Of a stretch of 64,000 bases of DNA, positions 41,423 to 50,625 are shown one piece after another. Position 1 is the first letter of the stretch, and the number at the start of each line of letters is the position of its first letter. The translations under genes and the position numbers were made by a program. Source of the stretch: CAYZZU01 sp964483105 (GTDB taxonomy: Bacteria > CG2-30-53-67); NCBI GenBank assembly GCA_964483105.1, contig CAYZZU010000007.1, positions 36,597 to 100,596 of the forward strand. The letters are read 5' to 3'. The notes beneath the pieces were generated by a model. That model searched no databases. It saw nothing but the letters and a program-made list of their open reading frames with translations, and was not told the DNA's origin.

Positions 41423-42257
41423 TTTGCCGTTCCCGGATAAAATTTGTGATCAGACTGACCAGCCGTTCCGGTTCATCCACCTGGATAAAATGTCCCCCGG
41501 TAACCATTCGCTCCAAACGTGCCCCGGGAATCTCGCGCCGCAGTCTTTCCGATATAGCCGGGCTCAGGTAGGGGTCTGCATCCCCCCGGATGATCAGCAC
41601 GGGCATCTTCAGGAGTGTGAGCTGCTCGGCAATCGCCATGAGTTGGCCGTTGTTGAGACATCTGGCAAGATGCAGAAAACCCCTTCTTCCTTCCGGACTC
41701 CTGAGCGGGCGCCGGAAAAGTTCCATCAGTTCCCCCGTGACCCGGTCCTTGTGATAGGTCCCGTGCCGGACGATAGACCGGAAGAGCCCGGTATCGAGCA
41801 TTGCCATGGCGATCTGGCGGATGACGGGAATTCTCATGGTCAGGATCGGTTGAACCGGCCAGTAATCATAACCTACCGGATTGATCAGCGTCAGGTCCAC
41901 ACATATTTCAGGGGTAGTCACTGCCAGGATCTGACCAATCCCGCCGCCGATATCGTGGGTTACCAGATGAACCGGACCGGCATCCAGTTCCTGAATCAAT
42001 TCCCGGATGATCCCGGACTGCGCCTGAATAGAATAATCCACCCCCAGCGGTTTGTCCGAATCTCCGCAGCCGAGAAGATCGATGGCGATTACATCGAACT
42101 CTCGGGACAGCGCAGGGATCAGTTTCCGCCAGATAAAGGAATAGGTTGTAATTCCATGAACGAAGAGCAGAGGTTCACCGACCCCTTGCCGATGATAGGC
42201 GATTCTGAAACCGTTGATCCGGATAAAGCGTGGGGACTCTTTATCCCAGGTTTTCAT
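41415..42257 (-). CDS. alpha/beta hydrolase with aspartate nucleophile (epoxide hydrolase/dehalogenase-like)
   Basis: The protein of about 280 residues has VHGITTYSFIWRKLIPAL (oxyanion HG), IAIDLLGCGDSDKP, and the nucleophile elbow HLVTHDIGGGIG, where Asp replaces the usual Ser. An H-D-x-G-G elbow occurs in epoxide hydrolases and haloalkane dehalogenases. DADPYLSP and TGGHFIQVDEP supply the acid and His. The start at 42257 has AGGGA and overlaps the HD-GYP stop by 17 bases, so the two are translated together; the kinase follows with an eight-base overlap. Substrate unknown. Confidence 0.85.
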   Translation of the reverse strand: MKTWDKESPRFIRINGFRIAYHRQGVGEPLLFVHGITTYSFIWRKLIPALSREFDVIAIDLLGCGDSDKPLGVDYSIQAQSGIIRELIQELDAGPVHLVTHDIGGGIGQILAVTTPEICVDLTLINPVGYDYWPVQPILTMRIPVIRQIAMAMLDTGLFRSIVRHGTYHKDRVTGELMELFRRPLRSPEGRRGFLHLARCLNNGQLMAIAEQLTLLKMPVLIIRGDADPYLSPAISERLRREIPGARLERMVTGGHFIQVDEPERLVSLITNFIRERQNV

Positions 42258-43452
42258 AAATTTCCCTGAAGGCCTCGGAATTCTCAAGGAAGAGTCGCAG
42301 CAGATCGGGATTGATGTGGCTTGCCCGGACCTCTCCGTCGGATGAATTCATGATTCGCAAGGCATCCGTGTGCGAAAGGGGAGGTTTGTAGGGTCTTTTG
42401 GAGCGCAGCGCGTCGTAGACATCGGCGACCTTGACGATTTGAGCCTCCATGGGAATTTCATCTCCCTTCAGGCCTCTGGGGTAACCGGAGCCGTCATAGT
42501 TTTCATGGTGGGCGCAGGCGATGTTCCGCGCCATGACAAGCTTTTCTCCTTGCCCCAGGATGATTTCTCCCTGGAGGGTATGTTGCTCCATGATCTCTCT
42601 TTCCCGAGGGGTCAGAGGTCCCGGTTTTGTGAGAATTTCGGAAGGGGTGTGGATCTTTCCGACGTCATGGAGTTGAGCGACCAGAGCAATTTCCCTGCAG
42701 AACTCTTCAGGCTGGTTCATGATCCGGGCCAGACGTCCGGCGTAGGCATTGACACGCGCGATATGATTTCCGGTATCCTCATCATTGACCTCCGAGGCCC
42801 GGGCCAGGGCCTCGACGAGATAGATGAATCCCTTCTTGATTTCGTTGATCTGCCGGGCCAGCGTGAAAAGAGAACTGACGGTGGTTGAGAGGGATTTCAT
42901 GACCTTGCTTTCAAACCGGCCCACCAGCCGGGGATAGTTGAAGCCGATCAGGACCCCCAGGGGGTCCCCGTGGATATGGTACCCCACACAATTCCAGAGA
43001 GGTTCCTTGATCAGATCCCGGATCCTGGGTGAGATTTGCTCCTGAAACTCCCGGACGGACGAAGGATCGTCGGAAGCATTCAACGCGAATCCTTCCTCCC
43101 GAGCCACCTGGAAGGAGGTACAGGAATCCTTTTGTATTCCAATGCCGGATGCCAGGACCTCGAATCCCGCTGTTGTGGAACGATAGATATCACCAGTCAG
43201 CACGGAATCTTTCTTGTCCTCGTAAAAGATGCAAAGGTATTTCGGACGGTTGATTCTGGATCCCGTGGCACCGTTTTTTTTCAAAGTCAGCACCTGATCC
43301 AGCGCGAGGGTGATCAGCTGTTTGGGATCCGGAAGGTCGGCGCATTTCTCACAGAGTTCCTCCATCGATCGATCGGTCAGGTCCACGAGGTTCAGAATCT
43401 GGCGAAATGACTGATGACATTTGTCCCGATTGCGTTTTTCGATCCATTTCAT
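42241..43452 (-). CDS. HD-GYP domain protein (putative c-di-GMP phosphodiesterase)
   Basis: The protein of about 403 residues has an N-terminal sensor-like half of about 200 residues and a C-terminal HD-GYP domain: DTGNHIARVNAYAGRLA, LHDVGKIHTP (HD), GEIILGQ, and AHHENYDGSGYPRGLKGDEIP, where the GYP signature is present as SGYP. DVYDALRSKRPYKPP follows. Such domains hydrolyse cyclic di-GMP. The ATG at 43452 is chosen; an in-frame TTG at 43563 would extend it but lacks support. It begins a cluster with the alpha/beta hydrolase and hybrid kinase. Confidence 0.86.
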   Translation of the reverse strand: MKWIEKRNRDKCHQSFRQILNLVDLTDRSMEELCEKCADLPDPKQLITLALDQVLTLKKNGATGSRINRPKYLCIFYEDKKDSVLTGDIYRSTTAGFEVLASGIGIQKDSCTSFQVAREEGFALNASDDPSSVREFQEQISPRIRDLIKEPLWNCVGYHIHGDPLGVLIGFNYPRLVGRFESKVMKSLSTTVSSLFTLARQINEIKKGFIYLVEALARASEVNDEDTGNHIARVNAYAGRLARIMNQPEEFCREIALVAQLHDVGKIHTPSEILTKPGPLTPREREIMEQHTLQGEIILGQGEKLVMARNIACAHHENYDGSGYPRGLKGDEIPMEAQIVKVADVYDALRSKRPYKPPLSHTDALRIMNSSDGEVRASHINPDLLRLFLENSEAFREIYENLG

Positions 43453-43631
43453 GATCCGGACATCCTGATCCCACCCGGGTATGAAACCCCTGATTATTGC
43501 CCCTGATCTTTCACTCCGACGTACAGGAAAAATGAGAGACGGGAGGACCCCTCTCTTTGACAAGCATTAGCAGACATTCCGGGGATTGTCAACCTGGATC
43601 TCTTTTACCGAATCCAGCGATACTTTCTTGC

Positions 43632-43660
43632 TTGTGATACGGACGGGATCCGGGTAGAAT
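43632..43660 (+). promoter_or_regulatory. sigma-70 promoter of ccsA
   Basis: TTGTGA (43632-43637) and TAGAAT (43655-43660) are 17 bases apart. The -10 box ends five bases before the ATG, implying a leaderless message. Confidence 0.5.
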
Positions 43661-43665
43661 AAGAC

Positions 43666-44421
43666 ATGTCGGATCCAGCAATGTATCGGAATTTTCTTCT
43701 TCTTTTTTACGCTGCGCTGGCCGGGTACGTGATCGTCATCCTGGCTCCGTTACGGTGGAAACCGCGCCTGCTGCCGGTCGCCGCGGGACTTCACCTCGCC
43801 GCCTTTTGTATCAGGACGGCCGAGGCCGGAAGGATTCCATTGGTGGGGGTCTTTGACACCCTCTCTTTTTTCGCGCTCAGCCTTGCCGTTCTGTCGTGGA
43901 TTTTCTTTATGACCTACGGTTCCCTGACCTTTCTGGAGGGGGGAAGCATCATGACCGCGATCATCCTCCTGTGCAGTCTCTTCGCCCCGAAGAAGCTCTT
44001 CCCCCTTCCGCCGGTCCTCAAGACACACTGGTTTGAGGTCCACGTGGGGCTTTCCTTCCTCGCCTATGCCTTTTTCGCCATCGGTTTTCTGGGGGGGCTC
44101 GATTATTTTCTTTCCGGCCGGGAAAGTGTCCCGATGAAGGCCGAGTACAAGGCCAATCTCTGGGGCTATCTCCTCTTCTCCACGGCCATGATCGCCGGAG
44201 GGATCTGGGCCTATTATGCATGGGGAACCTACTGGCTCTGGACCCCCAAAGAACTCTGGACCACGATCGTCTGGTTTTTCTACTCCCTCTATCTTCATGC
44301 GCGGATTGTCAGAGGATGGAAGGATTCGACCCGGGCCGCGCTCGCCATGATCGGTTTTGGAGTGGTCCTTTTTACCTATGTGGGTGTGGGGCTTCTGATG
44401 AAGTCGTCCCACTCATTTTAG
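43666..44421 (+). CDS. ccsA: cytochrome c biogenesis protein CcsA (System II)
   Basis: The 251-residue membrane protein has about eight helices and the tryptophan-rich heme-handling motif WGTYWLWTPKELWTTIVW, a variant of the CcsA/CcmC WWD signature, with His residues in THWFEVHVGLSFLAY and near the C terminus. With ResB it exports heme and attaches it to CxxCH apocytochromes. The ResB gene begins 59 bases downstream. It serves the many multiheme cytochromes in this window. No ribosome site precedes the ATG, and the -10 box is only five bases away. Confidence 0.92.
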   Translation: MSDPAMYRNFLLLFYAALAGYVIVILAPLRWKPRLLPVAAGLHLAAFCIRTAEAGRIPLVGVFDTLSFFALSLAVLSWIFFMTYGSLTFLEGGSIMTAIILLCSLFAPKKLFPLPPVLKTHWFEVHVGLSFLAYAFFAIGFLGGLDYFLSGRESVPMKAEYKANLWGYLLFSTAMIAGGIWAYYAWGTYWLWTPKELWTTIVWFFYSLYLHARIVRGWKDSTRAALAMIGFGVVLFTYVGVGLLMKSSHSF

Positions 44422-44479
44422 TGTACTTGCCCATTTCACGAGGTGGGCGGACCCACGGAAGGCGGGGAAAAATCTTCTG

Positions 44480-45196
44480 ATGAAACTTCTGCTTCGCTGG
44501 TTTTCATCGCTGAAACTTACGGTGTGGGTCCTTACGATCCTGATCGGCGTATTCCTCCTGGGTGCCTTTCTCATGCCGCTCTATCCCGGTGCCCATACCG
44601 GGATGAACGCCATGCCGCTCTATCAGTGGTGGCTGAGGAGCACCGGGATCTCCCGACTGCATGCCGGCTGGCTTCCATTGTCGTTCTTTGTCCTGGCCAT
44701 CCTGACTCTGAACACCCTCGTCTGTACAATCCGTTCCCTCCGACTCGCACCTTCCCTGTTCGCGCATATCACGCATGCCGGTTTTCTCCTGATCCTCCTG
44801 GCCCACCTTGTGAGCGCCGTGACAGGTTTCCGGGATGGGAATATCCTCCTCATCCAGGGAAGACCGGCCAAGGCGCCACGATTGGACCTGACGCTGACCC
44901 TGGAGCGGATCGAGCTGGTTCCCGGCCCGGGCGGTATGCCGAAGGACTATTCAGCCGACGTAATCTTCACGGGAGGAGGGGAGAGCCGTCACCAGAACCT
45001 CGGTCCCAACCATCCCGCCTTTTACCGCGGGATGCCGGTTTACCTGACGAACTTCGGGAACAGGCCGTTCCCTTACGCCGTCTGCGAGATCGTGAGCGAT
45101 CCCGGCGCCCGGGTGGCCCTGGTCGGGGCAATCCTGTTCCTGATCGGATCGCTTCCTCTGCCTTATCTGGCATCCAGGAATCGAACGAAGGGATGA
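44480..45196 (+). CDS. resB: ResB-like cytochrome c biogenesis protein
   Basis: The 238-residue protein has the ResB/CcsB layout in compact form: SSLKLTVWVLTILIGVFLLG (helix 1), a second and third helix (PLSFFVLAILTLNTLVCTI, ITHAGFLLILLAHLVSAVTG), a periplasmic domain from about 115 to 205, and a final helix (VALVGAILFLIGSLPLPYL). ITHAGF and the ResB periplasmic core support the call. It is shorter than typical ResB (450 or more residues), as in many anaerobes. It pairs with CcsA immediately upstream and converges on the RND gene. Confidence 0.85.
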   Translation: MKLLLRWFSSLKLTVWVLTILIGVFLLGAFLMPLYPGAHTGMNAMPLYQWWLRSTGISRLHAGWLPLSFFVLAILTLNTLVCTIRSLRLAPSLFAHITHAGFLLILLAHLVSAVTGFRDGNILLIQGRPAKAPRLDLTLTLERIELVPGPGGMPKDYSADVIFTGGGESRHQNLGPNHPAFYRGMPVYLTNFGNRPFPYAVCEIVSDPGARVALVGAILFLIGSLPLPYLASRNRTKG

Positions 45197-45220
45197 ATTT
45201 TTATTGGAAAGTCTTCCGCT

Positions 45221-48200
45221 CTACAACCCCGCCCGTTCTTTCTCCCGGGCCGTCCAGTCGATCTGGATGCCGAGCTTCTTCCGAGCCCAGATCCGGGCGT
45301 CCTCAACGGCGGAGAAGAAACAGGGGATGACGACCAGGGTCAGGACGGTGGAAAAGATCAGGCCCCAGAAGATGGAGATGGCCATGGGGGCGAGAAAGGC
45401 GGCCTGTCCGTGGGTCTTGAACGCAAGGGTGGCCAACCCGCCGATGGTAGTCAGGGAGGTCAGGATGATCGGACGGAAGCGGGTCTCGGCGGCGAAGAGA
45501 ATGGAGCGCCAGCGTCCCATCCCGGCCAGGCGGCTCTTGTTGATGAAATCGATCAGGACCAGGGAGTCGTTGACCACAATCCCGCAGAGGGCCACCATGC
45601 CGATCAGGGAGAGGAGTCCGAAGGAGATCCCCATGACCAGGTGGCCGACCACCACCCCGATGAACGCGAAGGGCACGGCCGCCATGACGATCACCGGCTG
45701 GATGAAGGACCGGAAGAGGGTGCCCAGGATAATGTAGATCGTAATCATGGCGACAAGAAATGACTCCATCAGGGACCGAACCGACTCCATCTGCTCCTTC
45801 TGTTCTCCGGAGAAGTGGATGGAATAGCCCGGATAGGTCGTGGAAAGGTGTGAAAACCTTTTTTCGATCTCTTCGCGGACTTGGCCCGACGTGGTAACAT
45901 CACGGTTCACGTCGGCCGTCACAGTAACGGCACGGCGCAGGTCTTTGCGCCGGATCACCCCCGTTCCCTGCCGCCTCGTAATCGAGGTGACCGAGGACAG
46001 TGGGATCAGGTCGCCCTTCCGGTTGGCGACCTTCAGGGTATTGAGGACGTTGTAGTCGTTCCGGAACCTGCGGCCCAGCTTGACCACCACGTCGATTTGA
46101 TCTTTTTTCTTATGGATTTCACTGCTCTTCTGTCCCTCATAACAGGTCTTAAGCGTCGTGGCGACATCGGCTACGTCCACCCCGAAGAGACTTGCCTTTT
46201 CTTCGTTCACCCGGACAACCAGTTCATCCTTCCCGGGTTGCAGATCATCCTGTACATCCTTGACTCCCGGAAGGGATTTGAGATAGGCCTGAATCCGGTT
46301 GGAGATATTCTTGAGAACGCCTAACTCCTTTCCCCGAACCCGTATTTCCACGGCCTTTCCCACGGGAGGGCCGCCCTGAATCTTGAGGATCTCCAGCTTT
46401 TTCACTCCCCGGATCGCCCGGAGCGCGCGTCTCGCCTTTTCCAGAACCCGATAACCGTTCACACGGTTCTTCGCATTGAATTCCGGAAGTTCGACCATGA
46501 CCTGGCCGAGATGACTGCCGCTGTTGCTCCGTCCCGTTGCAGGATCAAAATGGCTTCCCACCAGGGAAGAAAGGGTTTCGATCTCATTCTTCGGGAAGTT
46601 CAGGAGACGTTGTTCAATCTCCCGGATCACCGCTTCGGTTCCGGAGAGGGGGGTCCCCACCGGGGTTTCGATCTGCACGATAAAGGCCGGGATATCCCGG
46701 GTATCAAAGAGGATAAAGGGAATCGTCTGCCTGGCGACCACCCCAAGAATAACGGCCGTGAGCAGTGTCACCAGTAGAACCCGGTATCTTCTTCGGAGCA
46801 GCCAGGCCAGCAGTTTGACAAAACGGCGTTTGACACGGTGAAAACGTTCTCCCGACCCGATTTTCCTTTGGCTCCCGGATGCGGCGGGGGCAAAATCCGC
46901 CAGGTGGGAGGGGAGGGTAACCAGTGCCTCTATGAGAGAGGCGATCAGGGAAAAAGTCACCACGATCGGAATGACCCGCATAAACTTGCCCAGGATTCCG
47001 GTCATGAGGAGCATGGGGAGAAATGCGGCGATGGTGGTACTCACCGCGGCGAAGACCGGCATGACCACCTGGTCCGTTCCGATCACCGCAGCAACGGCGG
47101 GAGACCGGCCGATTCCGAGATGGCGAAAGACATTCTCCGAAACGATAATCGCGTCGTCCACAATCATCCCCAGAACCACGATCAGGGAGAACAGGGTCAG
47201 CATATTGATCGACATTCCGAAGAATTTCATGAGCACGAACGCGCCGAGGAACGAAACAGGGATCCCCAGGGCGGTGAGAAAGGCGATCCGCCAGTTCAGG
47301 AAGAGAAGCAGGATGATACAAACGGCGGCGAATCCGATGGTTCCGTTGACATACAGGGTATGCAAACGGTTCCGGATCCATTGAGAATTATCCTGGGACA
47401 GGGCGAGATGGGTCCCCGCCGGAAGTGTCTTTTCCAGTTCGCGTTTCAAATTCCTGATGGCATCCGCGATCCGGATCGTGTCCCCCCTTGCCTGCTTCGT
47501 GACGATGAGAGTGATTGCTCGGGCACCGTTGATTCGTCCGAATCGGCTGGCCTCCTCAAAGGTGTTCCGGACACGGGCCACGTCCCGGATCCGGATCCCT
47601 CCGGGTTTCACTCCTTTCCGTACGACGGTATTTTCGATCTCCTTCCGGTTCGCGAACTCACCCACCGTCCGGATCAGGAGCTCTTCCCGGCTTCCTTTCA
47701 GCAGTCCCCCGGGTAGGTTCAGATTCCGGCGTTTCAGAGCGGACGTCACCTCCAGGATCGACAGGTGATAGGCCTCCAGTCGGTATGGATTCACCTCCAC
47801 CCAGATTTCACGGTCCCGGTATCCGGCCTTGAGAATCTCTCCAACACCAGGGATGTTCAGGATCCGGTCCTCCATTTCATCGGCCACCTCCCGCAACACC
47901 CGTTCCTCCACGTTCCCGTAAACCGAGAGATTGACAACCGGATAGCGGGTTTCGATCTCTTCTACAATAGGTTCGTCCGCATCCCCTGGGAGGGGATCCA
48001 TTCGATTTAAGGCGCTGTCAATATCCTGTGAGACCTTTTTCAGATCGCGTCCCTGTTCGATTTTGGCGAGGATCAGACTGATCCCCTCTCTGGACTGGGA
48101 ATCAATTTCATCCACACCGTCCACGGATTGGATGGCATTCTCTTCCGGGACGGTGATGATCTTTTCGATTTCTTCCGGAGAAACCCCAGGGTAGAGTGTG

Positions 48201-48343
48201 GTGATCGACACCATATCGAGCGGAACGGTCGGGAAGACCTCCCTCGGCATCGACCGGTAGGAGGTAATCCCGAGGGTGATGAAAAGTAACAGAATAAGGT
48301 TGACGAAGACAGGATTTCTGACCGAAAAGGAACCGATCGTCAT
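45221..48343 (-). CDS. RND-family efflux transporter permease (AcrB type)
   Basis: The 1040-residue inner-membrane pump has 12 helices in the AcrB order and two large periplasmic loops. Seen motifs: FVNLILLLFITLGITSYRSMP, PGVSPEEIEK, the TM4 proton-relay pair VLGMIVDDAIIVSENVFRHL (Asp-Asp) and, in TM10, ALCGIVVNDSLVLIDFIN, where AcrB has Lys. This NDS variant is common in one branch of RND pumps. Substrate class unknown. Its ATG overlaps the adaptor stop by four bases. No TolC-type outer membrane gene is in the window. Confidence 0.93.
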   Translation of the reverse strand: MTIGSFSVRNPVFVNLILLLFITLGITSYRSMPREVFPTVPLDMVSITTLYPGVSPEEIEKIITVPEENAIQSVDGVDEIDSQSREGISLILAKIEQGRDLKKVSQDIDSALNRMDPLPGDADEPIVEEIETRYPVVNLSVYGNVEERVLREVADEMEDRILNIPGVGEILKAGYRDREIWVEVNPYRLEAYHLSILEVTSALKRRNLNLPGGLLKGSREELLIRTVGEFANRKEIENTVVRKGVKPGGIRIRDVARVRNTFEEASRFGRINGARAITLIVTKQARGDTIRIADAIRNLKRELEKTLPAGTHLALSQDNSQWIRNRLHTLYVNGTIGFAAVCIILLLFLNWRIAFLTALGIPVSFLGAFVLMKFFGMSINMLTLFSLIVVLGMIVDDAIIVSENVFRHLGIGRSPAVAAVIGTDQVVMPVFAAVSTTIAAFLPMLLMTGILGKFMRVIPIVVTFSLIASLIEALVTLPSHLADFAPAASGSQRKIGSGERFHRVKRRFVKLLAWLLRRRYRVLLVTLLTAVILGVVARQTIPFILFDTRDIPAFIVQIETPVGTPLSGTEAVIREIEQRLLNFPKNEIETLSSLVGSHFDPATGRSNSGSHLGQVMVELPEFNAKNRVNGYRVLEKARRALRAIRGVKKLEILKIQGGPPVGKAVEIRVRGKELGVLKNISNRIQAYLKSLPGVKDVQDDLQPGKDELVVRVNEEKASLFGVDVADVATTLKTCYEGQKSSEIHKKKDQIDVVVKLGRRFRNDYNVLNTLKVANRKGDLIPLSSVTSITRRQGTGVIRRKDLRRAVTVTADVNRDVTTSGQVREEIEKRFSHLSTTYPGYSIHFSGEQKEQMESVRSLMESFLVAMITIYIILGTLFRSFIQPVIVMAAVPFAFIGVVVGHLVMGISFGLLSLIGMVALCGIVVNDSLVLIDFINKSRLAGMGRWRSILFAAETRFRPIILTSLTTIGGLATLAFKTHGQAAFLAPMAISIFWGLIFSTVLTLVVIPCFFSAVEDARIWARKKLGIQIDWTAREKERAGL

Positions 48344-49443
48344 TTTCCGGTCTCCCCGCTGATTCTGCGGATTTTCACGTCCGCCCCGGGGTATACCTGG
48401 TCTTGGCCGATGATCACCACCTGATCCCCGGTGGAAAGGCCTTTTGTAATTTCCACGTCAAAACCGAAATCGTCGCCCAGGAGCACCGGTGTATCAACCG
48501 CCTTGCCCTCCCGGATCCGATAGAGCAGTTTCTCACCCATCCGTTCCAGTACGGCATTTCTGGGGACCAGGAAAATTTCCCTGTGAACGGTTCCCGTAAA
48601 TTCAACACTGGCGGTCATCCCCGGGCGCAGAAGCTGTTTCGGGTTCTCAAGGACCACGTCGACGGGAAAGACTCCACCCTGCGCCGAGGAGGGGGGGAAG
48701 CTGATCCGTTCAATCGTGCCTTGAAAAACACGGTCCCGGAAGGGAGCGACATGTACCGGAACCTTTTCTCCACGCGATACGGTCAGGACCTGTTCTTCGG
48801 AAAGACCGGTCGGGATCCGAATTCTGCGTGTGTCGTCGACCCGGAAGAGGGGGGTGCCCGGAGAGACTTGTTCTCCGATTTCGTGGTTCCGGGCGACAAT
48901 CACCCCGGTGAGGGGAGAACGAACCCTGGTTTTTCTTAAAGCCCTCTCCGCCAAACGGAGATTCGACCGGGCCACCTCCAGGTCCGCTTTCGCGGAACGG
49001 AAAAGCAGCCGGGCGGCTTCCACCTTCTCGTTCGGGAGAAAACCTTCCGTGTTGAGTTTTTCCCTTCTTTCAAACTCATCACGCCGGTTTTCAAAACCGA
49101 CTTTGGCCTTGAAAAAATTTGCAGAGGCCTTCGCCAGGGCGAGTGAAAAAGGTTCGGGATCAAACCGGAGAAGGACTTCACCTGCCTTCACGCGATCTCC
49201 CTCCCGAAAGAACTGCTTCTGGATCGTCCCGCCGATCTCGGCAGTGACTACGGCCGTCTCTTCGGCCTTGATGAGCCCTCCCACCATGAAATGTTCCGCT
49301 ACGTCGCGGGGAAAAACACGGAGCACCTCCACCTCAATCGGGGAAGGGCGCTCTTCGACCGGTTTTTTGCGGCATCCCATGAAGACTGGGGGCAGAAGGA
49401 GCAGCAGAATCAGCAATCTGGTCCATTGAAAAGAAGATCTCAT
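48340..49443 (-). CDS. RND efflux periplasmic adaptor subunit (lipoprotein)
   Basis: The 367-residue protein starts MRSSFQWTRLLILLLLLPPVFMGC, a lipoprotein signal with Cys at residue 24, followed by the membrane fusion protein fold: VVTAEIGGTIQKQFFREGDRVKAG (lipoyl half), a helical hairpin (residues 100-160), RSPLTGVIVARNHEIGEQVSPG, and beta-barrel GMTASVEF. It links the RND permease to an outer membrane channel. It overlaps the permease gene by four bases. The start at 49443 lacks a good ribosome site; longer frames upstream have no signal sequence. Confidence 0.9.
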   Translation of the reverse strand: MRSSFQWTRLLILLLLLPPVFMGCRKKPVEERPSPIEVEVLRVFPRDVAEHFMVGGLIKAEETAVVTAEIGGTIQKQFFREGDRVKAGEVLLRFDPEPFSLALAKASANFFKAKVGFENRRDEFERREKLNTEGFLPNEKVEAARLLFRSAKADLEVARSNLRLAERALRKTRVRSPLTGVIVARNHEIGEQVSPGTPLFRVDDTRRIRIPTGLSEEQVLTVSRGEKVPVHVAPFRDRVFQGTIERISFPPSSAQGGVFPVDVVLENPKQLLRPGMTASVEFTGTVHREIFLVPRNAVLERMGEKLLYRIREGKAVDTPVLLGDDFGFDVEITKGLSTGDQVVIIGQDQVYPGADVKIRRISGETGK

Positions 49444-49508
49444 GATAGGAAGCAATTTAGCATGAAACCGCGGATAAAACCACTCCAAACAAAGAGACAC
49501 CGGAATGA

Positions 49509-49925
49509 TCACTGGAAGACGAGTCTTCCGCCGAGATATCCCGCCACGGTCACGCAGGCGAGGGTAAAGAGGTTGAGGCACACGTAGAGGATGGAGAGGA
49601 AAGTGATGGAATAAAGAAGGTCCGGGAAGGAAAACCGCAGAACGCAGGCAACGCTCCCTGCGATCACGGCAAGGATCCCGGCAAGCAGCTTTTTCTTAAA
49701 CACCGGAACCCAGGCGCCCCGATAGTTTCTCTTCCAATCAAAAAGTCCCGTCCCCAGGGCCAGACCGGCCCCTCCGGTTCCAAAGACCAGGGTGTAAAAG
49801 GCCACGATTTCCATCTCGTGGGATTTTGTGAAGCCGAAGAGAACCAGGAACAGGACGGAAACCGGGATCAATCCGTTGGAAAAATGCACGGCGATGGGAT
49901 GTGGATGGATCTTGACTGCGGCCAA
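49509..49925 (-). CDS. DUF2231-like four-helix membrane protein
   Basis: The 138-residue protein begins AVKIHPHPIAVHFSNGLIPVSVLFLVLF, the His-Pro and HF signature of DUF2231 proteins, and has four membrane helices. GTGLFDWKRNYRG follows helix 2. The family role is unknown; members are often found with cytochromes or redox genes. It follows the ferritin-like gene by 20 bases on the same strand. Confidence 0.8.
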   Translation of the reverse strand: MAAVKIHPHPIAVHFSNGLIPVSVLFLVLFGFTKSHEMEIVAFYTLVFGTGGAGLALGTGLFDWKRNYRGAWVPVFKKKLLAGILAVIAGSVACVLRFSFPDLLYSITFLSILYVCLNLFTLACVTVAGYLGGRLVFQ

Positions 49926-49945
49926 CGTTTTCCTCCCGGTCCGGT

Positions 49946-50188
49946 TTAACGGTTTTCCTGGTTGCTTTGTAACGCCTGAAGCTGTTTGAGAGTAGACTCG
50001 TAACGTTCCTTCATCATCGTCAGGTGCTTCAATTCAAATTTGGCCAGTTCCAGAAGAATTTTCTTCTCAGCCTCCAGTGAGACCTTCGCGGCCGCGTTGA
50101 TATAGAAGTCGTGGGCCTCCTGTTCCCGATGTTCCGCGATGGCGTAAACCTCAAGAATTCGTTCCAGATCCCGGATTTTTTTCTTCAT
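49946..50188 (-). CDS. small ferritin-like (rubrerythrin-type) protein
   Basis: The 80-residue protein is two helices with VYAIAEHREQEAHDFYINAA and ELAKFELKHLTMMKERYE. The Glu and ExxH residues fit one half of a ferritin-like di-iron four-helix bundle, so a dimer could form a complete site. TCAGGAG precedes the ATG at 50188. No rubredoxin domain is present. It lies between a DUF2231 protein and the small Cys protein of the transporter unit. Metal binding is inference. Confidence 0.75.
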   Translation of the reverse strand: MKKKIRDLERILEVYAIAEHREQEAHDFYINAAAKVSLEAEKKILLELAKFELKHLTMMKERYESTLKQLQALQSNQENR

Positions 50189-50357
50189 TCTGTGCTCCTG
50201 AACGGAAGCTTGTCGGGGTTGGACTTTCGGTTTCGTGATGTCTGTTAAAATAGTGCATATTGGCCAGGTTGTCAATTTCTGATGGAGATTTTTCCTTCCC
50301 GGCCGACCATTCCGCCGGGAAATCCACTGCCTGGCCTGAAAGCGGGGGGGAAATACG

Positions 50358-50396
50358 CCGGCCTGTTTTCTCCATGCGCGGAAGAAAACAGGCCGG
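50358..50396. terminator. strong hairpin between transporter unit and ferritin-like gene
   Basis: CCGGCCTGTTTTCT (50358-50371) pairs with AGAAAACAGGCCGG (50383-50396), 14 perfect pairs with an 11-base loop. It lies just after the 58-residue protein gene. No run of T follows on the minus strand, so it may be a Rho-aided terminator or mRNA stabiliser. Confidence 0.5.
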
Positions 50397-50427
50397 TTTC
50401 TACGCGAGTCTCCTTACTGTGGTTCTC

Positions 50428-50604
50428 TTACTCCTGATTCAGGGCATCCTCAACATTTTCGATACATTTTTGTTTTTCCTCTTCCGTCAGATTGGATGCA
50501 TCCTTCAGATCGCATAACTTGCAGATAAATTCCTTGCCGGCCTTATCCCGGACCAACGCGAACTGGGTTGCCGTTGATTCCGTGATCTCAGGTTTTTTTT
50601 CCAT
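50428..50604 (-). CDS. small 58-residue protein of the transporter operon
   Basis: This short frame reads MEKKPEITESTATQFALV, then FICKLCDLKDASNLTEEEKQ and CIENVEDAL. It has a CxxC pair and a third Cys; no signal or membrane helix. GGGAGG lies seven bases before the ATG. It follows the YeiH-like gene by 21 bases on the same strand, so it belongs to that operon and may be a small metal-binding or regulatory partner. I do not recognise the family. Confidence 0.65.
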   Translation of the reverse strand: MEKKPEITESTATQFALVRDKAGKEFICKLCDLKDASNLTEEEKQKCIENVEDALNQE

Positions 50605-50625
50605 CTTTTCCTCCCTTGGATTGCG

